64,000 nucleotides of DNA from JADCGM01 sp943370355 (GTDB lineage Bacteria; Pseudomonadota; Alphaproteobacteria; Sphingomonadales; Sphingomonadaceae). Position 1 is the stretch's first letter. The number at the start of each line of letters is the position of its first letter. The DNA lies in assembly GCA_943370355.1 (NCBI GenBank), contig CALRQP020000013.1, forward strand, positions 1 through 64,000, written 5' to 3'. Made by a program: the position numbers and the translations under genes. Below the pieces are notes generated by a model. The model searched no databases, was not told the DNA's origin, and saw only the letters and a list, made by a program, of their open reading frames with translations. Below, one piece after another: positions 7,510-17,709 of this stretch.

Positions 7510-8636
7510 GCGACGAGCAGCGGATCGACCCCGCGACGCGGCGTGTGCGGCACCGGACCGGCATAGCCGAGGCGAACGAGCATCTGAACCCGGCCGGGCG
7601 GACGAATGCCGAGTTCCTCGTGCACGGCGCTGAACGGCGCAGCCATCGTTGGATATTCCTGCAGCACTTGGCTCCAGGGCTGCAACACGAGTCCCTCGCG
7701 CGCGGCAAGCAGCGTCATGCGCAGATAGGCGCGTCCGGCCTCGATCTGGTCGACGCGGCTGTTGGCGGGCGTGGTCAGCCAGGCGAAGGCCATCGAGCTG
7801 TCGACCCACGGCTGGCCGGAGCTGCGGAACTGGCGGAATGCAAAACTCGACCGGTCGAGGAATTTTTCGCGCGTGACGAGGCCGAGGCTGTGTCCGATCT
7901 CCATCGCCGGGCCTGAAAGCGTTAACCCGTCGCGATGCGCGGCAATCTCGGACGCGCCGATGCGAAGGTTGATGACATTTTCGCGGTGCGTTGCGGGCGT
8001 GTCGGTTTCGATCAGATAGCCCTGCCCGACCAATTCGCGGAGCCGCGCGCGCCGAGCCGGATCGGCGGTGACGCCTGCGGCAACGCCGGGCCGCTCGGCG
8101 GCAAGCAGCGCGTTCAGAGGCGCAGCATCGGGGGTGCGGTCGTCATATTCGGTCCGCGTGGTGCGCCGCTTGAGGATTTGCGCGAACAGCGGGTCGGGTT
8201 TGACCGAGACGTCGCGCACGAAGCGCAGGTGTGCGATGGGGCGTGCGTCGAGCACCGGCTGCGGCTCGCCTTCGGGCCAGACTTCGCCTTCGATCCGCCA
8301 GCCCTTGGCTGCGGTAGCCATCGCGAGAAGTTCGAGGAACGCCCCGCAGCCGATGGTGATCTGGCGGTTGAACGGATCGGTCGCGGGCAGTAGGCGGGTC
8401 AGATCGGGACGCAGGATGAGTTCGTCCGTGCCGACCAGCTGCACAAGCCATGGCTGTTTGTTGTGCGGATTGGGCGTCAGGATCGCGTGTGCCAGCGCCC
8501 AGCGGCGAATGTCGGTCTCGCCTTTGCCCGGATCACGCCACGCCTCGGCAGCGTCCGCGCTATCACCACAGCTTCCGAGCAGGGTGGCAATCGGAAGAGC
8601 GGCACCCGCTCCCAGCAGTTCACGGCGCGTTGGCAT
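7506..8636 (-). CDS. Acg-family nitroreductase-like protein with Tat/lipoprotein-type leader
   Basis: The 376-residue protein begins MPTRRELLGAGAALPIATLL then GSCGD, a twin-arginine-like leader with a possible lipobox ending at Cys23. The rest matches the large nitroreductase-fold family (Acg type): PNPHNKQPWLV, LRPDLTRLLPATDPFNRQ, RTTRTEYDDRTP and EGLVLQPWSQVLQEYP, consistent with FMN binding. It is the first gene of a unit with marR and possibly the flavin monooxygenase. The ATG is preceded by GGGAGAG and by a strong promoter with two operator-like palindromes. An extracytoplasmic flavin reductase is inferred; the substrate is unknown. Confidence 0.8.
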   Translation of the reverse strand: MPTRRELLGAGAALPIATLLGSCGDSADAAEAWRDPGKGETDIRRWALAHAILTPNPHNKQPWLVQLVGTDELILRPDLTRLLPATDPFNRQITIGCGAFLELLAMATAAKGWRIEGEVWPEGEPQPVLDARPIAHLRFVRDVSVKPDPLFAQILKRRTTRTEYDDRTPDAAPLNALLAAERPGVAAGVTADPARRARLRELVGQGYLIETDTPATHRENVINLRIGASEIAAHRDGLTLSGPAMEIGHSLGLVTREKFLDRSSFAFRQFRSSGQPWVDSSMAFAWLTTPANSRVDQIEAGRAYLRMTLLAAREGLVLQPWSQVLQEYPTMAAPFSAVHEELGIRPPGRVQMLVRLGYAGPVPHTPRRGVDPLLVA

Positions 8637-8648
8637 AGCTCTCTCCCG

Positions 8649-8690
8649 TTCAACGTCGAACTTTATAATTCAACGTTGAACTTTCGTCAA
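8649..8690 (-). promoter_or_regulatory. Sigma-70-type promoter with two MarR-like operators
   Basis: On the minus strand, TTGACG (8690-8685) and TATAAA (8667-8662) are separated by exactly 17 bp. The perfect palindrome TTCAACGTTGAA (8680-8669) fills the spacer. A second, one-mismatch copy, TTCGACGTTGAA (8660-8649), begins just after the -10. The palindromes are 20 bp apart, about two helical turns. This fits repression by the MarR protein encoded in the same unit; the protein-site pairing is inferred. Confidence 0.8.
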
Positions 8691-8718
8691 GATTGCCTCC
8701 CGCGACCCCCGTGTGCGC

Positions 8719-10773
8719 TCAGGCCAACTCAAAAGCCATCAGAATGAACGCATATTCTTCGGCCACCTCGCGCAGGCTTTCCCACCGGCCCGATTTGCCG
8801 CCATGGCCCGCTCCCATGTTGGTCTTCAGCAGCAGCATGTTGCTGTCGGTCTTCGTCGCGCGCAGGCGGGCCGCCCATTTGGCAGGCTCCCAATAGGTCA
8901 CGCGGGGGTCGTTGAGGCCGCCGGTAATCAGCATCGCGGGATAGGCCTGCGCGCGGACATTGTCATAGGGGCTATAGCTGCGGATCAGGTCGAAGGCGGC
9001 GGCGTCTTCGCGAGGATTCCCCCATTCGGGCCATTCGATCGGAGTCAGCGGCAGGCTGTCGTCGAGCATCGTGTTGAGCACATCGACGAAGGGCACATGC
9101 GCACAGACGGCGCGCCACAGGCTCGGGTCGGTATTGGCCACGACACCCATGAGCTCGCCGCCCGCAGAACCGCCCGAGATCGCGATGTTACCAGGGCTGG
9201 CGAAGCCCTCGGCGATCAGATGCTTCGCGCAGTCGGTGAAGTCGTGGAAGGTATTCCAGCGCTTCGTCGTCTTGCCGTCGAGATACCAGCGATAGCCGAG
9301 ATCGTCGCCGCCGCGGATATGCGCGATGGCGAAAGCAAAGCCACGGTCGAGCAGGCTGAGGCGCGCCGCCGAGAAGCCGGGCGGAATGGCATGGCCATAG
9401 GCCCCATAGCCGTAGAGATGCACGCGGCCCGAGCCGTCGCGCGGGAACCCCTTGCGATAGACGACCGAGACCGGAACCTGCGTACCGTCGCGTCCCGGCG
9501 CCGACAGGCGGACCGTCTCATATTGGCTGGCGTCATAGCCCGAGGGGATCGACTGGACCTTGCGGACGATGAGCGTGCGGCTTGCGAGGTCATAGTCATA
9601 GGCAGTGGCCGGCGTGACCATCGATTCATAATGGAGGCGGAGCGTTGCCGGATCATATTCGGGGTTCGCGCCGAAGCTCGCGGCATAGCTGGCTTCGGGG
9701 AAGGGAATATAGTGCTCGGCCCCGTCGTCGCTGCGCAGCCGGAGCTGGTCGAGTCCTTCGATACGCTCGGTGATCGCGAGCAGCGAGCGGAAGGCGGTCA
9801 GGCCGCGGATATAATGGCGGTCGGTCGCGGCGATCAGCTCCTGCCAGTCGCCGGGTGTTTCGACCGAGGCTGTCGCGACGCGGAAATTGGGATGAGTGTC
9901 GTTGGTGCGGATGAACAGCTCCCGCTCGCGGACATCGACCTCATATTCGCGGCCGGTCTGGCGCGGCGAGACGAGCAGCGGCGCAGCGAGCGGTTCGCTG
10001 GTCGGGACGAGGCGGACTTCGCTGGTCACATGGTCGGCGGCGTGGATGACGAGCCACTGCCGGTCCTGACTGCGCGACAGGCCGGTGAAGAAGCTTGCGT
10101 CGGCTTCCTCGTAGAGAACCGCGTCGTCGCCGGGTGGCGTGCCCAGTTTGTGCAGGCGGATCCTGTAAGGTCGCCAATTGTCGTTGACCTCGACCCACGC
10201 GAGACTCTGGCCATCCGCCGACCAGACTGCCTGACCGAGCGCATGAGCGGTGACGGTGACGATCTCGGCCCCCGTCGCGATGTCACGGATGCGCAGCTTG
10301 AACCGCTCCGACCCGTCGTCGTCGGCGGCATAAGCGAGCAATTTGCCGTCGGGGCTGACGGCGAGGCTGCCAAGGCGGAAATAACCGAGGCCCTCGGCAG
10401 CGGCGGGCTCGTCGAACAGCAGCTGGTCTGCGCCGCCGGAGACGGGCCTTCGCCACCATTTGCGATATTGCGCGCCGTCCTCGAACGCCCACCAGGTCAG
10501 CCAGTTGCCGTCCTTGACCGGCACGCTGGCATCGTCAGCCTTCATGCGGCCCTTGAGTTCCTCGAACAGGCGATCGACGAGGCCTACATGGGGTGCCATC
10601 ACGCTTTCGAAATGCGCATTCTCGGCGGCGAGATGCGCAAGGATTTCTGGATCGGTGACGTTTGGATAGCCGGCATCCTTGAGCCAGGCATAGGGGTCGG
10701 TGATCGACTGGCCATGCCATGTCGTGGTGACCGTGCGGACGGGTGCGACGGGGGGCGGTACGAGGTTTGTCAT
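8719..10773 (-). CDS. S9 family oligopeptidase (oligopeptidase B-like)
   Basis: The 684-residue protein has an N-terminal beta-propeller (for example ADDDGSERFKLRIRDIATG) and a C-terminal alpha/beta-hydrolase peptidase domain. The nucleophile is in AISGGSAGGELMG, the acid in ITGGLNDPRVTYWEP and the base in MGAGHGGKSGR, as in protease II/oligopeptidase B, which cuts short peptides after basic residues. YGYGAYGHAIPP and IAHIRGGDDLGYRWYLDG are also diagnostic. The start is taken at ATG 10773 (MTNLVPPPVAP). A longer frame would read back through the upstream terminator. No signal peptide is evident from this start, so it is likely cytoplasmic. Confidence 0.9.
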   Translation of the reverse strand: MTNLVPPPVAPVRTVTTTWHGQSITDPYAWLKDAGYPNVTDPEILAHLAAENAHFESVMAPHVGLVDRLFEELKGRMKADDASVPVKDGNWLTWWAFEDGAQYRKWWRRPVSGGADQLLFDEPAAAEGLGYFRLGSLAVSPDGKLLAYAADDDGSERFKLRIRDIATGAEIVTVTAHALGQAVWSADGQSLAWVEVNDNWRPYRIRLHKLGTPPGDDAVLYEEADASFFTGLSRSQDRQWLVIHAADHVTSEVRLVPTSEPLAAPLLVSPRQTGREYEVDVRERELFIRTNDTHPNFRVATASVETPGDWQELIAATDRHYIRGLTAFRSLLAITERIEGLDQLRLRSDDGAEHYIPFPEASYAASFGANPEYDPATLRLHYESMVTPATAYDYDLASRTLIVRKVQSIPSGYDASQYETVRLSAPGRDGTQVPVSVVYRKGFPRDGSGRVHLYGYGAYGHAIPPGFSAARLSLLDRGFAFAIAHIRGGDDLGYRWYLDGKTTKRWNTFHDFTDCAKHLIAEGFASPGNIAISGGSAGGELMGVVANTDPSLWRAVCAHVPFVDVLNTMLDDSLPLTPIEWPEWGNPREDAAAFDLIRSYSPYDNVRAQAYPAMLITGGLNDPRVTYWEPAKWAARLRATKTDSNMLLLKTNMGAGHGGKSGRWESLREVAEEYAFILMAFELA

Positions 10774-10813
10774 GTCCGAGGCTCTAGCGGCTTTGGCGGC
10801 GGGCCAGCACCCC

Positions 10814-10853
10814 AAAAAAAGAACCGCCACCCCGGCCGAAGCCGGAATGGCGG
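10814..10853 (-). terminator. Rho-independent terminator of the GGDEF-EAL gene
   Basis: On the minus strand CCGCCATTCCGGC and GCCGGGGTGGCGG pair (with two G-U) around a TTCG loop (10853-10824), followed by TTCTTTTTTT. It lies 23 bp after the stop of the GGDEF-EAL gene. Confidence 0.85.
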
Positions 10854-10875
10854 GAGGTGAGGTCAAAGGGGTGAC

Positions 10876-13224
10876 CTAAGCGGTTTGCGCGTGCTGCATT
10901 TCGGGCAGGCCGACGTGGCGGCCTTGATCGGCGATCGACATCGGGCGGCCGAGCAGGAAACCCTGTGCCTGGCCGCAGCCCTGCTCGCGCAGATAATCGA
11001 GCTGGGCCTGCGTCTCGACGCCTTCGGCGGTAACGGGCACGTTGAGGCTCTTGCCGAGGCCGACGATGGCGCGGACGATCGCGGCGGACTGATCGCGTGT
11101 AGTGATGCCATCGACAAAGCTTCGGTCGATCTTGATCTTGTCGAATGGGAAGGCCTGCAGCGTCGCCAGCGATGAGAAGCCCGTGCCGAAATCGTCCATC
11201 GCGATGCGCACGCCGAGCATCTTGAGCTGACGCAAATTGTGAAGCGCGCGATTCTGGTCGCGGAATAGCGCCGACTCGGTGACCTCGATTTCGAGGCGGC
11301 TCGGCGACAGGCCGGTCTCCAGCAGGATTTCCGCGACGCGTCGCGGCAGTTCTTCCTGGTGCACCTGCAAAGCCGAGAAGTTGACTGCGACCGTCAGCGG
11401 CATGGGCCAGAGCGCGGCTTCGGCACAGGCCTGCTTCAACACCCATTCGCCGAGCGCGCCAATCAGGCCATTTTCCTCGGCGACGAGGATGAACTCGTCG
11501 GGATTGACGACACCGCGTGTCGGGTGATTCCAACGGGCGAGCGCTTCGAAGCCGACGATGGTGCCCTTGGGAAGGTCGGCGAGCGGCTGGTAATCGATGT
11601 GAAGCTGCCGGTCGGCGATGGCGTCGCGCAGATCGTGCGCGAGTGCGCGGCGTTGCCTTACGGCATCATCCATCTCGCGCTTGAAAAAGCAGCTCGCGTT
11701 GCGGCCGCCGTTCTTGGCGCGATAAAGTGCGATGTCGGCATTGGTCAGCAGGTCGTCGGCAACTTCGGCATCTTCAGGAAACAGCGAAACACCGATGCTC
11801 GCGCCGAGCGGCAGCCAGCGTCCGTCATGTTCGACGGGCGCGCGCAGTTCGTCGAGCAAATTGTTGGCGAGGTTCGCGACATCCGCCGAGTGACTGAAGC
11901 CGGTGAACATGACGACGAATTCGTCCCCGCCAACGCGCGCGGCGAACGACGGCGCTTCGACCGAACCACGAAGCCGCGCTGCTACGATCTGCAGTACGGC
12001 GTCGCCCGCGGCATGACCGTGGACGTCATTGACCTCCTTGAAATGATCAAGGTCGATGTACAGGAGCGCGACGCCGCGATCGCTGACACTCGCATGCTCA
12101 AGCGCTGCTGCCAGCCGGGCCTGAAAGGCGGTGCGATTGGGCAGACCGGTCAGCGGATCGTGATTGGCAAGGAAGCGGATCCGGTCCTCGGCGGCGCGCT
12201 GGTCGCGGAGGTCGCGGATTGCCAGCACCGATTCGGCGCCATCGTCGGACAACGCACGCGAGCGGACTTCGACGGGGATCTGGCCCTGGCCATTGGCTGG
12301 CGTAACCGAGGCTTCGCTGCCGTCGCTACGCGAATTTAGCAAGCTGTCGTCAATCGGGCGACCGATCAACTCGTGCGTTTCAGTGCCCACCAGCCGGGCA
12401 TAGGCGGTGTTTGCGTCGACGATCCGACCGTGTGCGGAAATGACAATGCCCTCGAACGCGCCGTTGGCGAGCCTGCGAAGGCGCTTCACGGCCCGTTCGC
12501 TGGCCCCAGCGTCGACGAGAGCAGCGCCAAGGCCGGTGGCGACGACGATGAGGACTGTCGAGCCGATGATGACGAAGACCGCGATGTTGGACATTAGGTC
12601 CCCGTCGACCTGCGCCGCTGGACCGGCGGTGACAGTGAGACCCGCTCCGGCAATGGCATGGAAGGCGAGTGTAGCAGCGGTCAGCATCAGTCCGCCGAGA
12701 GCCTGGCCGCCGACGGTTCGGCCATCGCCCGCCAAGGCGAAGCCTGCGGCCGCAAGCGCCGAGGAAATGCCGATCGCCGCGAACGCATAGGCGGGGTCAT
12801 TTGCCACCGTGCCAGCAAGCACTACGCCCGCCATCGAGAGATAATGCATCGAGGCGACGCCAAGGCCGAACATGGCGCCACCGACAGACGAGCGAAGCTC
12901 GGGGCTGAGATTTACTGCCGACAGAAACGCCGCCGTGCTCATCGCCACGGCAACGCCGAGCGATATGAAGACGGCAGCGGGCGTAATGCCGAACCCGGGC
13001 GCAGGCTCCATGGCAAGCAACGCCAACGCATGGGTCGACCAGACACCGAAACCCGCGACGACTCCGGTCAGCACGAACCACATCGGTCGCGCTTCTCCGG
13101 TGGTCGCCTGACCGCGCGCGAACAGGCGGAAGGCCGTCATCGACGCCATCAGGCAGACCACAACTGCCATCGCCAACAGCAGTGCGTTCTGTGTCCCGCC
13201 CAGCGTGCCGATAGCATCGGTCAT
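10876..13224 (-). CDS. MHYT-PAS-GGDEF-EAL membrane protein (cyclic-di-GMP turnover)
   Basis: This 782-residue inner-membrane sensor begins with about seven hydrophobic segments holding three MHYT-type motifs (STHALALLAM, MHYLSMAG, FHAIAGAG), thought to sense oxygen, CO or NO through bound metal. A PAS-like region (about 245-340) follows, then GGDEF with intact RVGGDEF (near 432) and HDPLTGLPNR. EAL follows with FEALARWNHP (near 560) and downstream catalytic stretches such as MDDFGTGFSSL and KIDRSFV. Both active sites look intact, so it could make or break c-di-GMP. ATG 13224 is chosen because GTGAGG upstream then acts as the ribosome site. A terminator follows. Confidence 0.93.
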   Translation of the reverse strand: MTDAIGTLGGTQNALLLAMAVVVCLMASMTAFRLFARGQATTGEARPMWFVLTGVVAGFGVWSTHALALLAMEPAPGFGITPAAVFISLGVAVAMSTAAFLSAVNLSPELRSSVGGAMFGLGVASMHYLSMAGVVLAGTVANDPAYAFAAIGISSALAAAGFALAGDGRTVGGQALGGLMLTAATLAFHAIAGAGLTVTAGPAAQVDGDLMSNIAVFVIIGSTVLIVVATGLGAALVDAGASERAVKRLRRLANGAFEGIVISAHGRIVDANTAYARLVGTETHELIGRPIDDSLLNSRSDGSEASVTPANGQGQIPVEVRSRALSDDGAESVLAIRDLRDQRAAEDRIRFLANHDPLTGLPNRTAFQARLAAALEHASVSDRGVALLYIDLDHFKEVNDVHGHAAGDAVLQIVAARLRGSVEAPSFAARVGGDEFVVMFTGFSHSADVANLANNLLDELRAPVEHDGRWLPLGASIGVSLFPEDAEVADDLLTNADIALYRAKNGGRNASCFFKREMDDAVRQRRALAHDLRDAIADRQLHIDYQPLADLPKGTIVGFEALARWNHPTRGVVNPDEFILVAEENGLIGALGEWVLKQACAEAALWPMPLTVAVNFSALQVHQEELPRRVAEILLETGLSPSRLEIEVTESALFRDQNRALHNLRQLKMLGVRIAMDDFGTGFSSLATLQAFPFDKIKIDRSFVDGITTRDQSAAIVRAIVGLGKSLNVPVTAEGVETQAQLDYLREQGCGQAQGFLLGRPMSIADQGRHVGLPEMQHAQTA

Positions 13225-13327
13225 CGCCAACCTCACTTTCCCCGTTTCGCTGGCGAGAATGATGCCAAAGGGTTAACGAAGACCTACGGCGCTGTGCAGC
13301 GCGCAAGAGTCTGACGAAAGGATCGAC

Positions 13328-15118
13328 ATGTCGACGCATGCCCAGCGGGTCGCCGATCTCCGGGCGCAACTCGGCGAACAGCGGCTGAATGGCTTCGTGG
13401 TGCCCCTGACCGATGAGCATATGAGCGAATATGTCGGTGCCTATGCACAGCGGCTTGCTTGGCTCACCGGGTTTGAAGGCTCGGCGGGTTCGGCGGTTGT
13501 TCTCGCCGACAAGGCGGCGATCTTCGTCGACGGGCGATATACGTTGCAGGTCCGCGATCAGGTCGATGGCAAGCTGTTCGACTATCAGAGTGTACCCCAG
13601 ACGCCCGTCACCGACTGGCTGCGCGTCAATGCCAAGCAAGGCGACCGCATCGGTTACGATCCATGGCTGCACACGCGAAGCTGGGTAGAGACAGCAACGA
13701 AAGCGCTCGCCGAACGCGGGGCCGAATTGGTGGCGATCCGCGACAATCCGATCGACGCCGTCTGGCGCGACCGCCCCGCGCCGTCGGGCGAGCGGCTGGT
13801 CGTGCATCCCGACGAGTTTGCCGGGCAGTCGTCGGCGGACAAGCGGGCCAATGTCGCGGCATGGCTCAAGGAGAAGCAGGCTGATGCGGCCGTGATTGCG
13901 GCGCTCGATTCGGTTGCCTGGCTGTTCAATATTCGCGGCAAGGACGTGTCGCGCACTCCGGTCGCGCTGGCGTTCGCGATCGTGCGCGCCGATGGCTCGG
14001 CGGACCTGTTTACCGATCCCGCCAAGGTCGATGCGGACACGCGCGCGCATCTTGGGCCAGACGTAACGGTAAAGCCGCGCCATGACTTCGCGACGGCGCT
14101 CGAGGCGCTTGGCGGCAAGGTCGCAGCGGATCCGGCGAGTGCTGTCGCGGCGATCTTCGAGCGGCTGACGGCGGGCGGCAGCGACATTGTCGAGGCACGT
14201 GATCCGACGGTCTTGGCGCGCGCGAAGAAGAATCCGGTCGAGATCGCCGGCACCAAAGCCGCGCATGTGCGCGACGGCGCGGCGCTGACACGCTTTCTGC
14301 ACTGGTTCGATGGCGAGGCTCCCAAGGGCGGGCTCGACGAGATGGGCGCACAGGCGCGGCTCGAACAGTTCCGGCGCGACACCAACCAGCTGCAGGACCT
14401 GAGCTTCGATAGCATCTCGGGTGCCGGGCCGAACGGCGCGGTCGTGCACTACCGGGCATCGGAAGAGACCAATCGCAAGATCGAGATGGACAGCCTCTAC
14501 CTGATTGATTCGGGCGGCCAGTATCTCGACGGTACGACTGATGTGACGCGCACGCTCGCAGTCGGGACACCGACGGCGGAAATGCGCGACCGGTTCACCC
14601 GCGTCTTGAAGGGCCACATTGCGGTCGCGACTGCGGTATTTCCCGCGGGCACGCGCGGCGTGCAGCTCGATACGCTGGCGCGCGCGCCGCTATGGGAGGT
14701 CGGGCTCGACTATGCGCATGGCACCGGCCACGGCGTCGGCAGCTATCTGTCGGTGCATGAGGGTCCGCAGCGCATCGCGACGCCAGGAAGCGGCCAGTCG
14801 GGCGGCGACGAGCCGCTCGTCGAGGGCATGATCCTGTCCGACGAGCCGGGCTATTATAAAACCGGCGAGTACGGCATCCGCATCGAAAATCTCGTGCTCG
14901 TCGTGAGAAAGGACGTGCCGGGGGCCGAGAAGGAGATGCTCGGCTTCGAGACGCTGACGTTGGCGCCCATCGATCTGCGGCTCGTCGATGTCGAGATGCT
15001 GAGTTCGAAGGAGCGTGACTGGCTCAACACCTATCACGCGCGGGTCAGGTCGGAGATTGGTGCGCTGGTCGGCGATGACCTGCAGGGTTGGCTCGCTGAG
15101 ACGACGCGGGCCGTTTAG
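13328..15118 (+). CDS. Xaa-Pro aminopeptidase (aminopeptidase P family, M24B)
   Basis: The 596-residue three-domain form has two creatinase-like N-terminal domains (YAQRLAWLTGFEGSAGSAVVL, then RPAPSGERLVVHP) and a C-terminal pita-bread catalytic domain. Metal ligands are visible in YLIDSGGQYLDGTTDVTRT (two Asp), GTGHGVGSYLSVHEGP (His), ILSDEPGYYK (Glu) and LGFETLTLAP (Glu). It removes N-terminal residues preceding proline in the cytoplasm. The ATG at 13328 follows AAAGGA. It is divergent from the GGDEF-EAL gene and its stop overlaps that of cvpA by four bases, tail to tail. Confidence 0.93.
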   Translation: MSTHAQRVADLRAQLGEQRLNGFVVPLTDEHMSEYVGAYAQRLAWLTGFEGSAGSAVVLADKAAIFVDGRYTLQVRDQVDGKLFDYQSVPQTPVTDWLRVNAKQGDRIGYDPWLHTRSWVETATKALAERGAELVAIRDNPIDAVWRDRPAPSGERLVVHPDEFAGQSSADKRANVAAWLKEKQADAAVIAALDSVAWLFNIRGKDVSRTPVALAFAIVRADGSADLFTDPAKVDADTRAHLGPDVTVKPRHDFATALEALGGKVAADPASAVAAIFERLTAGGSDIVEARDPTVLARAKKNPVEIAGTKAAHVRDGAALTRFLHWFDGEAPKGGLDEMGAQARLEQFRRDTNQLQDLSFDSISGAGPNGAVVHYRASEETNRKIEMDSLYLIDSGGQYLDGTTDVTRTLAVGTPTAEMRDRFTRVLKGHIAVATAVFPAGTRGVQLDTLARAPLWEVGLDYAHGTGHGVGSYLSVHEGPQRIATPGSGQSGGDEPLVEGMILSDEPGYYKTGEYGIRIENLVLVVRKDVPGAEKEMLGFETLTLAPIDLRLVDVEMLSSKERDWLNTYHARVRSEIGALVGDDLQGWLAETTRAV

Positions 15119-15702
15119 CTGCCGGCTTTGTCGAGCAGCTTGTCGAGCGCGCCGCGCTCCTTCTGGTCATAGGCGGGCGCTTCCGGCTTGGCGTCGGCGG
15201 GCGGGTGGCGGCGCTGGTCGATATAGTCGGCGACGCTTTTGCTCGACAGCGTCAGCAGCGGATAGGTGCGCGAGGCGCGCAGCCATTCGGGCTTGGGTTC
15301 GGTCGGCCCCCAGACGACATCGAAGAACAGGTTGATCAGCAAGAAGCCGAGGCTGGCAACGATGAGGCCCTTTGCCGCGCCGAAGCCAAGCCCGAGCGCG
15401 CGGTCGAGCGGCCCCAACACCGACTCCCGGGTGCGCTTGCCGAACTCGCGGGCGACGAGCTTGAACGCGAAAAAGGTCGCCGCGAACAGCAGCACGAAGG
15501 CGAGGATAGCGCCGCCGGTCTCGGTGCCGGTCAGCTTGCCCAAGGCCGCGCTGGCGGGCGCATGGAACAGCCGGAGCGCAAACACCGCGGCGACCCAGGC
15601 GATCAGCGAGAGGATTTCGGTCACGAAACCGCGCATCACGCCGAACAGCGCAGCGCCGCCGATCAGCAACAGCACGACGATGTCGAAGGCGGTGAATGGC
15701 AT
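15115..15702 (-). CDS. cvpA: CvpA family membrane protein
   Basis: This 195-residue protein opens MPFTAFDIVVLLLIGGAALF and continues GVMRGFVTEILSLIAWVAAV, the family signature, with four predicted membrane spans. The C-terminal ~50 residues are charged and Pro-rich and probably cytoplasmic. CvpA was found through colicin V production in E. coli and is linked to envelope homeostasis; its molecular function is not settled. It starts eight bases after the radA stop on the same strand, so the two are very likely an operon. The end overlaps the aminopeptidase gene by four bases. Confidence 0.9.
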   Translation of the reverse strand: MPFTAFDIVVLLLIGGAALFGVMRGFVTEILSLIAWVAAVFALRLFHAPASAALGKLTGTETGGAILAFVLLFAATFFAFKLVAREFGKRTRESVLGPLDRALGLGFGAAKGLIVASLGFLLINLFFDVVWGPTEPKPEWLRASRTYPLLTLSSKSVADYIDQRRHPPADAKPEAPAYDQKERGALDKLLDKAGS

Positions 15703-15709
15703 GTTGCGT

Positions 15710-17083
<1,374 letters not shown>

Positions 17084-17166
17084 GCCGCCGTCTTGACTCC
17101 GATTGAACAGAGAGAGAACATAGCGGCTAGGCCAGGGATAGGCAATCATCTGGCGGGGAGGCGCGA

Positions 17167-17550
17167 ATGTTCAGCCATGTGACGCTCGGCACCAATGATT
17201 TCGAGCGCGCCGCGCCCTTCTGGGACGCGGTGATGGCGGCGCTTGGCCATGCCGAACTGATGCGGTCGGCGAGCGGTGTCGCCTATGGCGACTGGGCGGG
17301 GGAAAAGCTGTTCGTCGGGCCGCCGTTCGATGGGGCACCCGCGCAACCCGGCAACGGGGTGCATATCGCGTTCATCGTCAAGGACCGCGCTACGGTCGAT
17401 GCCTTTCATGCGGCGGCGATGGCAAATGGCGGCTCCGATGAAGGCCCACCGGGGCCGCGCCCGCATTATCATCCCAACTATTATGGGGCCTATGTCCGCG
17501 ATCCGGACGGCAACAAGATCCAGGCGGTCTGTCACCGGAAGTCGGACTGA
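17167..17550 (+). CDS. VOC family (glyoxalase-like) protein
   Basis: This 127-residue single-domain protein has the paired beta-alpha-beta-beta-beta pattern of vicinal-oxygen-chelate proteins: start MFSHVTLGTNDFERAAPFWD, then VHIAFIVKDRATVDAFH, and YGAYVRDPDGNKIQAVCH at the end. His4 and the Asp-Pro-Asp-Gly-Asn turn are typical. The family includes glyoxalase I, dioxygenases and resistance proteins; nothing here decides which. GGGGAGGCGCG precedes the ATG. Confidence 0.85.
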   Translation: MFSHVTLGTNDFERAAPFWDAVMAALGHAELMRSASGVAYGDWAGEKLFVGPPFDGAPAQPGNGVHIAFIVKDRATVDAFHAAAMANGGSDEGPPGPRPHYHPNYYGAYVRDPDGNKIQAVCHRKSD

Positions 17551-17551
17551 C

Positions 17552-17596
17552 AAAAGAAAACCCCGGAAGCCATCGGGGGTGACGAGGCTTCCGGGG
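17552..17596 (-). terminator. Rho-independent terminator of the fasciclin gene
   Basis: On the minus strand, CCCCGGAAGCC (17596-17586) pairs perfectly with GGCTTCCGGGG (17571-17561), followed by TTTTCTTTTG. It lies about 115 bp past the fasciclin stop. No T-tract follows on the plus strand, so it points to the leftward transcript. Confidence 0.8.
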
Positions 17597-17709
17597 TGGT
17601 GGCGGGCTGCCGTGGGTGGGGTGTGACGGCGGCCCGAAGCGAAGCAACGAACAAGGGGTACTGCCTGGCTATACGGCGGCACCGGGAGACCGGATGCCGC
17701 CAGCCGGTA

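Noticed and set aside
8713..10860. Very long open frame (715 codons) antisense to the S9 oligopeptidase gene
   Set aside because: It mirrors the oligopeptidase frame, is typical of GC-rich DNA and encodes no recognisable motif, while the opposite strand has a complete catalytic triad.
12797..14617. 606-codon minus-strand frame opposite aminopeptidase P
   Set aside because: It crosses the divergent promoter region, runs antisense to a complete metallopeptidase and overlaps the GGDEF-EAL gene in another frame.
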